Below, one piece after another: positions 40,201 to 43,265 of a DNA stretch of 43,265 nt; the first letter of the stretch is position 1; each line of letters starts with the position of its first letter. Source of the DNA: Entamoeba invadens IP1 (lineage: Eukaryota > Evosea > Mastigamoebida > Endamoebidae). Location of the stretch: assembly GCF_000330505.1 (NCBI RefSeq), contig NW_004443664.1, positions 95,182 through 138,446 of the forward strand, read 5' to 3'. The translations under genes and the position numbers were made by a program. Below the pieces are notes generated by a model. That model saw only the letters and a list, made by a program, of their open reading frames with translations, was not told the origin of the DNA and did not search any database.

Positions 40201-40674
40201 ACATCTTAAGTTAGAGTTTACCAGAAAACGTTTATCATTTAGATAATTGACAATTTAAAATCTTCGAATTTTGGAATTTTTTTTGTTTTTAATTTTTTTT
40301 TCTTTATCCCGAAATTTTGGCTTAATATTTGACTTGTCAATTTTTGTCTCGGCAATTTTGAAAATAAAAATAACATTTCTTATATTTTATAATAAAATAT
40401 TACTATTTGATTTTTTTGAAACAAAAAAATAGTTTAAAGAATTTTTTACTCACAAAATTGATTTTGATCAATTATTTTGTGTAAATATATAATAAAATGT
40501 CGAAATTTCTGCAATTTTTGGGAATTATACTCATAAAATAATGAATAAATGTCTAACTATGATTTAGAAGGTATAGAAATTGCGTTTTGGGGAAATGATG
40601 TTCAAGAATAACAAAATTATTCAATTTTATAATGTTTTATAAAAATTTATATAAAACAGTAAAAACTTATAAAA
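37239..40674. other. 3.4-kb gene desert, extremely AT-rich
   Basis: No open frame above background, and no tRNA-like or repeat structure was found by eye. A 20-codon reading at 40549-40611 (+) has coding-like composition but is too short to call. Slightly GC-richer patches occur at about 39110-39170 and 40270-40380. Confidence 0.5.
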
Positions 40675-40890
40675 TTAAACGGGTGCTGGCTTTCGTCCGC
40701 AATCGCAATTATAAATAGAAATAGAACAAGTGAAATGTCCCGATAAAATAAAGTAATATACTCCGACATAAATTGTTATTTCATCAACAAAACTACAAGG
40801 AATAAAACCAAACAACCGGGCAATTACAATTGTCACTTTTTTCTCATATGTATAAAAACAAACTTTGTTTTTATTTATTTGGTTAGTCAA
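40675..40890 (-). CDS. Small unknown ORF downstream of the Mutator transposase
   Basis: 71 codons in the same orientation as the Mutator gene and 80 bp beyond it. It is moderately hydrophobic (VTIVIARLFGFIPCSF, YVGVYYFILSGHF) and ends CDCGRKPAPV. Composition is a little better than background. It may be a second small gene of the element or chance. Confidence 0.25.
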   Translation of the reverse strand: MTNQINKNKVCFYTYEKKVTIVIARLFGFIPCSFVDEITIYVGVYYFILSGHFTCSISIYNCDCGRKPAPV

Positions 40891-40969
40891 ATTAATATAA
40901 TCAAAGACAATTATGGCAAACTTTACTTGTAATTATAAAAAGTATAAATTAATTATACAGAAATATAAT

Positions 40970-43227
40970 TTAGTTTAATTGTAACATAGAGTCGACACCA
41001 GTATGTTTAATGCGGAAGGAAACTTTTTGTTCTTCCGTTAAAGAGTTGAAATATATTCGGAGTTTTTCATTGTTTTTGAAATCAGTCCGATTGTTGCATC
41101 GTTTGGCCATGTGCCCACTTAAACTACAAATTCTGCATATTTTTTGTTTTTCAAGAGAAAATGACATCTTTGATGGAGCGTGCTTCTTGTAAACTCTTTG
41201 AGTTTTTTCTAGGTTTTCGACAAGAAAAACTTTTTTACTTGGTCTCATTTGTAAATTTTTAAGAGTTGGTGGATCGAGTAAAAATGGGCTTCCTTCAATC
41301 TGTTTGATCTTTTCTTTTTCCGAATTTTCTTACAATTTGAACTGTTTAATTTATAAACAGTTGAAATAATGTTTAACCATTGTGCTTTAAGTGAGGGGGT
41401 GTAGAGTATGGTATCAACAATTTCATCAAAAGCAACGACATGGTCTTTGCGTGTCCATAGATTTAATTTCTCAGTTACAGTTCGTTTCACAAAGGAGTGT
41501 TCGGCAATCTACACTTGCTCCACAAAAGCACCAACACCAAAGTCTGACAGTTCAAAGAGTGGTTCTCGAAGTCCAAGTACTTTGTCATACAAGCGTCTAT
41601 AAAGCTGATGAACACAAGGACAAACGTGTTTGAGTTTTAAATAAGCATCACATGGACAATAGTATGTGATGGAACCTTCAAGCGGCGCGAGCATTGGGAC
41701 CATTGAATAATTATTAAGAATAAAGACTATCCACTCACATTTAATTTTGTTTATATTCTGAAGACCGATAAGCTTGTTGATGTTTTGTAATAGAATTTCT
41801 GTATAGTATGAAATATAATTATTCACAAATTTGTTTGCCTTCTCAATAAATATTTGTGTCACTTCAATCAAGGTAACAATTTTCCCGTTTGTTTCACGTT
41901 TTATTACTCCAAAAAAACCTTCGACTACATTTGTGGTCAAGTCGTGTGTGATTCTTTCTGTGTATTGAGGAATCCAACTTAATTTTGTTTCTTCGAGTTG
42001 CTCAAGAAATCTAGTTTTTTCATTTCCCAATATTTTAACAGAAGAGTGTTGTTGACTTGATTGACAATAGTCAATAAATTCATGAAAAAGATCAACATTA
42101 TCAAGAACTCCGCCTTCTTTTGTGTATTCAGAATCTTTGCATTCTGATTTATAGGTTGCAATTAATTCCAAAAATTGTTCACCTGTAATTTCCCGATTTA
42201 TTAGCTTTTTAAAAGACTTATAAATTGTTGAATTTTTGCCAAAAGCGGTTATAATGTTGCGTCTTATATGTCTGTAACAAAATACAATTTTTGCACTTGG
42301 AAATATCAAACAAATTGCTGTTGTTTGAGCAGCACAACGATCAACAACAAACGTGTTTATATTGTTGTGATGGTCTTTTAGAAAAGATAGAAATTCTTCG
42401 TAATAAGACGTGAATCTATGCCTGATAAATCCAAAAGCTATAAGTTGGCACTTTCCGTTGATGTCTTTGCATAAAGCTGCAACAATTGGTATTTGAAATT
42501 TGTTGGTGCAAAACGTGTCGTCTAAAAAAACGCAATCTTGACAGATGTAATTTTTAAGTAACTTGTTTAAGAAAAAGCATTCATCGAAAACATCATTTGA
42601 ATTGTTAACAAAAAGTGTATCAAAGTTTGACAACTCAGAAACAAATTGTAATAGTTTATTACATCTTTCATTTGTCATTGCACCCAACATTCGTTTTCTT
42701 TCTTTTTTAATAAATAATTTAGTGTACTTGTTTTTGAGTTTGTCTTCTGTGATTTTTTGCGAAACATTTTGCTCTATATCATTTGCAAATATCTCTTTTG
42801 AAATTTCTGACATTCGATTTCTCAACATTTTCATTGGTTTTATCGTGAATGCGTTTGAATGTCCATCATGTAACTCAAATTTAATTATCTTTTCACTTGT
42901 ACAATTATCAAACATCACAATAATTTTAGAATCACACTTATATTGTTGTTTGTATACATAGTTATATTTAAACGTTTTTCTATCTTTACCTGTGTCTTTT
43001 GCATTATATAGTGAAAACAAAGTTTTATCAATTTGAATTCTGCTTGCTTCAACGATTTTTGTTGTTGTATTGTATCTAGTAAGACTTGTAGTTATCATTT
43101 TAAGTTTGTTGATTAATTCAATTGGAGTTCGGACTTTTGTTAAATCTGTGTTGTTTTTGATAATTAGTTGTACGTTGAATTTATCTGTAGATTCAATATT
43201 CCGAGTATTTGGAAATTTTGGTATCAT
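40970..43227 (-). pseudogene. Mutator-like (MULE) transposase, one stop and one frameshift
   Basis: A nearly complete transposase of about 750 residues. Residues about 85-125 carry a FLYWCH/FAR1-like Cys-His finger (YKCDSK to LHDGHSN). The catalytic core has FLDDTFCTNKFQIP (D236/D237), VVDRCAAQTTAI (D296), the CYRH motif (C317, H320) and NVVEGFFGVIK (E436), so the DDE residues are all present. Residues 524-540 are a SWIM finger (CPC then CVH). A TAG at 41511-41509 interrupts after residue 572; the same frame continues to about 41300, where a single frame change leads to SPFLLDPPTLKN and a CCHC knuckle (CRICSLSGHMAKRC), ending at 40970. It is only two single-base events from an open frame. The terminal repeats are outside what I could find. 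Confidence 0.88.
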
Positions 43228-43265
43228 AATTCCATTCAGTTTATCTATAAGTCCATTTTTTCAAT

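Noticed and set aside
40549..40611. 20-codon ORF with coding-like residues.
   Set aside because: Too short to separate from chance in a 3-kb desert.
1..43265. tRNA genes, tRNA arrays, rRNA or CRISPR arrays.
   Set aside because: No T-arm-like GTTCRA box with a paired acceptor stem was seen, and the only tandem repeats are simple microsatellites and a 10-bp minisatellite.

Overview
The window is very AT-rich eukaryotic DNA from an amoebozoan, most likely Entamoeba, with E. invadens the best guess. The reasons are compact, mostly intron-free genes with TATA-like boxes only 20-35 bp before the ATG, families typical of the genus (F-box-like/BspA-type leucine-rich repeat proteins, TLDc proteins, CXXC-rich surface proteins, Rho GTPases, casein kinase I, profilin), and three superfamilies of DNA transposon (hAT, Tc1/mariner, Mutator). 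DNA transposons of this diversity are known from E. invadens and E. moshkovskii rather than E. histolytica. The species is inferred, not proven.

Layout. 1-2.5 kb: a CXXC-rich surface protein broken by one missing base, then a coding scrap. 2.5-4.5 kb: a decayed hAT transposase with a BED finger. 4.5-7.8 kb: gene remnants among three short TA-flanked inverted-repeat elements (MITEs). 7.8-14.3 kb: an intact LRR-family gene, a stop-broken relative, profilin, a 100-N assembly gap and a frameshifted unknown gene. 14.9-20.8 kb: an Hsp40 C-terminal-domain protein without a normal J domain, a coiled-coil/TLDc protein, a 0.9-kb TA-flanked element with a possible smaller element inside it, and casein kinase I. 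21-29 kb: a Q/P-rich two-membrane-segment protein, a broken UBC-like/PARP gene, thioredoxin, a secreted six-cysteine protein, an ANTH-like protein, an RRM protein and an atypical Rho GTPase. 29.8-35.2 kb: a decayed BspA-type LRR gene, an unknown protein, a TLDc pseudogene and a NIF3-family pseudogene split by a pentanucleotide microsatellite. 35.2-37.2 kb: a complete but dead Tc1/mariner element with 282-bp inverted repeats. 37.2-40.7 kb: a gene desert. 41-43.2 kb: an almost intact Mutator transposase.

The housekeeping genes (profilin, CK1, thioredoxin, RRM, Rho, ANTH-like) serve the cytoskeleton, signalling, redox, RNA and membrane traffic, and they form no operon-like system. The most distinctive feature is the set of small nonautonomous elements. 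Four of them are flanked by TA and carry a motif repeated twice, 16-19 bp apart, inside each or one terminal inverted repeat, which resembles the IR/DR layout of some Tc1/mariner elements. About half of the recognisable genes are broken. Several breaks lie in A/T homopolymers, so some may be sequencing errors.
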